A stretch of 5,663 nucleotides of DNA, taken from positions 1 to 5,663 of the forward strand of contig VGLT01000052.1 of NCBI GenBank assembly GCA_016866635.1, in the 5' to 3' direction. Under the pieces are notes generated by a model. That model did no database searches. It saw only the letters and a list, made by a program, of their open reading frames with translations, and was not told the origin of the DNA. Source of the DNA: Candidatus Uhrbacteria bacterium (GTDB lineage Bacteria > Patescibacteriota > Patescibacteriia > 2-12-FULL-60-25). Shown here piece by piece: positions 4,613-5,663 of this stretch (its first letter is position 1; each line of letters begins with the position of its first letter). The translations under genes and the position numbers were made by a program.

Positions 4613-5663
4613 ATGCCTTCTATTGCGACTGATCCTTCTGCGATTGATTGGTTTTTGAGTCATGCGGTGGAAAACGTGTATCCGTCAAAAGATGCGTTGC
4701 GTGAAAAGTTGATGAAGGGGGAACGAATCTCCATTTATCTTGGTATTGATCCAACCGGCCCCACCCTTCATTTAGGCCACATGATTCCATTGCAAAAATT
4801 GCGTGAGTTGCAAGACATGGGTCATCAAATTATTTTATTGATCGGAGATTTTACGGCGATGAGTGGTGATCCAGACAAGTTAACCATTCGACGTCAGCTC
4901 ACGCATGAGGAAGTATTGGAAAACTGTCGATTATATCAGGACCAAGCCGAGCACGTTTTGGATTTTTCCGGTCCAAATAAGGCCGAGCTTCGCTTTAATA
5001 ATGATTGGTTGGGATCGCTGAGCTTTACTCAGGTCGTTGAACTCGCCTCTCATTTTACCGTTCAGCAAATGCTTGAGCGAGATAATTTTGAGAAACGGAT
5101 CGCGGAACAAAAGCCGATCAAACTGCATGAATTTTTGTATCCGCTCATGCAAGGGTACGATTCCGTCGCTATGGATGTGGATATGGAATTGGGCGGAAAT
5201 GATCAGACGTTCAACATGCTCGCCGGACGTACGCTCATGAAAGAATTAAAGGGAAAGGAAAAATTTGTGTTGACCACGCGATTGCTTGCCGATCCAACCG
5301 GGAAGAAGATGGGCAAGACAGAGGGCAATATGATTACGCTAGCCGACACCCCTGGGGATATGTATGGAAAAGTGATGAGTTGGACGGACGAAATGATTAT
5401 TCCTGGATTTGAAATTTGTACGCAGGCCACCGCTGATCAAATCAAGACCATTCAAAAGAAAATAAAAGCCGGAGAAAATCCGATGCAATTCAAGCATGAG
5501 CTGGCGCGACAGGTGGTGACGTGGTTGCTCGGAGGGGATGCGGCAACAAAAGCGGCGGAGCATTTTACTCACGTGCATCAGCAAAAGGAAAAGCCGGAAG
5601 AAATCAAGGAAGTCCGCGTTGAGCATTCGCCTCTCCCGCTCGTGGAAGCGCTTGTGCTATCTA
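4613..5663 (+). CDS. tyrS: Tyrosyl-tRNA synthetase (class I), 3' end outside window
   Basis: The first 350 residues of TyrRS, which joins tyrosine to tRNA-Tyr. The HIGH motif is GIDPTGPTLHLGH (residues 44-56, HLGH 53-56) and the KMSKS equivalent is KMGKT (232-236) in GKKMGKTEGN, comparable to the KFGKT variant of E. coli TyrRS. The tyrosine-recognition helix reads YPLMQGYDSV (176-185, with Q180 and D183), followed by MELGGNDQTFNMLAGR; this wording separates TyrRS from the related TrpRS. The final residues (HSPLPLVEALVLS) look like the lead-in to the C-terminal S4 RNA-binding domain, so about 50-80 residues are missing at the window edge. No in-frame start lies just upstream of the ATG at 4613, and the protein begins normally for the family. 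It has its own promoter and follows the small-RNA terminator. Nothing suggests truncation or frameshift inside the visible part. Confidence 0.95.
   Translation, partial: MPSIATDPSAIDWFLSHAVENVYPSKDALREKLMKGERISIYLGIDPTGPTLHLGHMIPLQKLRELQDMGHQIILLIGDFTAMSGDPDKLTIRRQLTHEEVLENCRLYQDQAEHVLDFSGPNKAELRFNNDWLGSLSFTQVVELASHFTVQQMLERDNFEKRIAEQKPIKLHEFLYPLMQGYDSVAMDVDMELGGNDQTFNMLAGRTLMKELKGKEKFVLTTRLLADPTGKKMGKTEGNMITLADTPGDMYGKVMSWTDEMIIPGFEICTQATADQIKTIQKKIKAGENPMQFKHELARQVVTWLLGGDAATKAAEHFTHVHQQKEKPEEIKEVRVEHSPLPLVEALVLS

Noticed and set aside
5203..5626. Minus-strand frames antisense to tyrS
   Set aside because: They are shadows of the well-conserved tyrS coding strand.

Overview
The window looks like a compact bacterial chromosome segment of mid GC content that uses the standard bacterial code (TGA ends genes). 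Gene content is tRNA-centred: a TrmH-type tRNA methyltransferase, valyl-tRNA synthetase and tyrosyl-tRNA synthetase, with a degenerate DHH-family protein and the tail of a PAP2-type membrane phosphatase. The wording of ValRS (the GTSRPETKFGDKYVV editing segment, the short insert before DTWFSSGLWTFSTLGWP, an 800-residue total length), the weak Shine-Dalgarno sites and the small proteins suggest a Patescibacteria/CPR (Parcubacteria-like) genome. That placement is inference from remembered family appearance, not a search result.

Layout: 2-190 (+) is the C-terminus of a PAP2-like phosphatase, overlapping by 29 bases trmH at 162-677 (+). Convergent with trmH, and sharing 3 bases at the stops, is a DHH-family protein at 1816-674 (-). 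Its promoter lies in the ~100-base divergent gap 1817-1916. valS follows at 1917-4319 (+). The 293 bases at 4320-4612 hold no gene for protein but are densely structured. tyrS starts at 4613 (+) and runs off the right edge without its S4 domain.

The most unusual part is 4316-4568. A near-consensus sigma70-type promoter (TTGACG, 17 bases, TATAGT) has its -35 box on the valS stop codon. Its predicted start falls at the first base pairs of a 21-bp uninterrupted RNA helix. A second 14-bp helix, a 6-bp tetraloop hairpin and a 9-bp terminator-like hairpin follow. tyrS then has its own promoter just past that hairpin. Promoter, fold and terminator together describe a free-standing, previously unrecognised (by me) small RNA of about 220 nt. 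Eight or more G-U pairs in the two long helices fix the strand as plus. I could not match it to tmRNA, 6S, SRP RNA, RNase P RNA or a T-box.

Other points: the DHH protein has lost nearly all metal ligands, ValRS appears to lack the segment between its anticodon-binding domain and its C-terminal coiled coil, and tyrS looks nearly leaderless.
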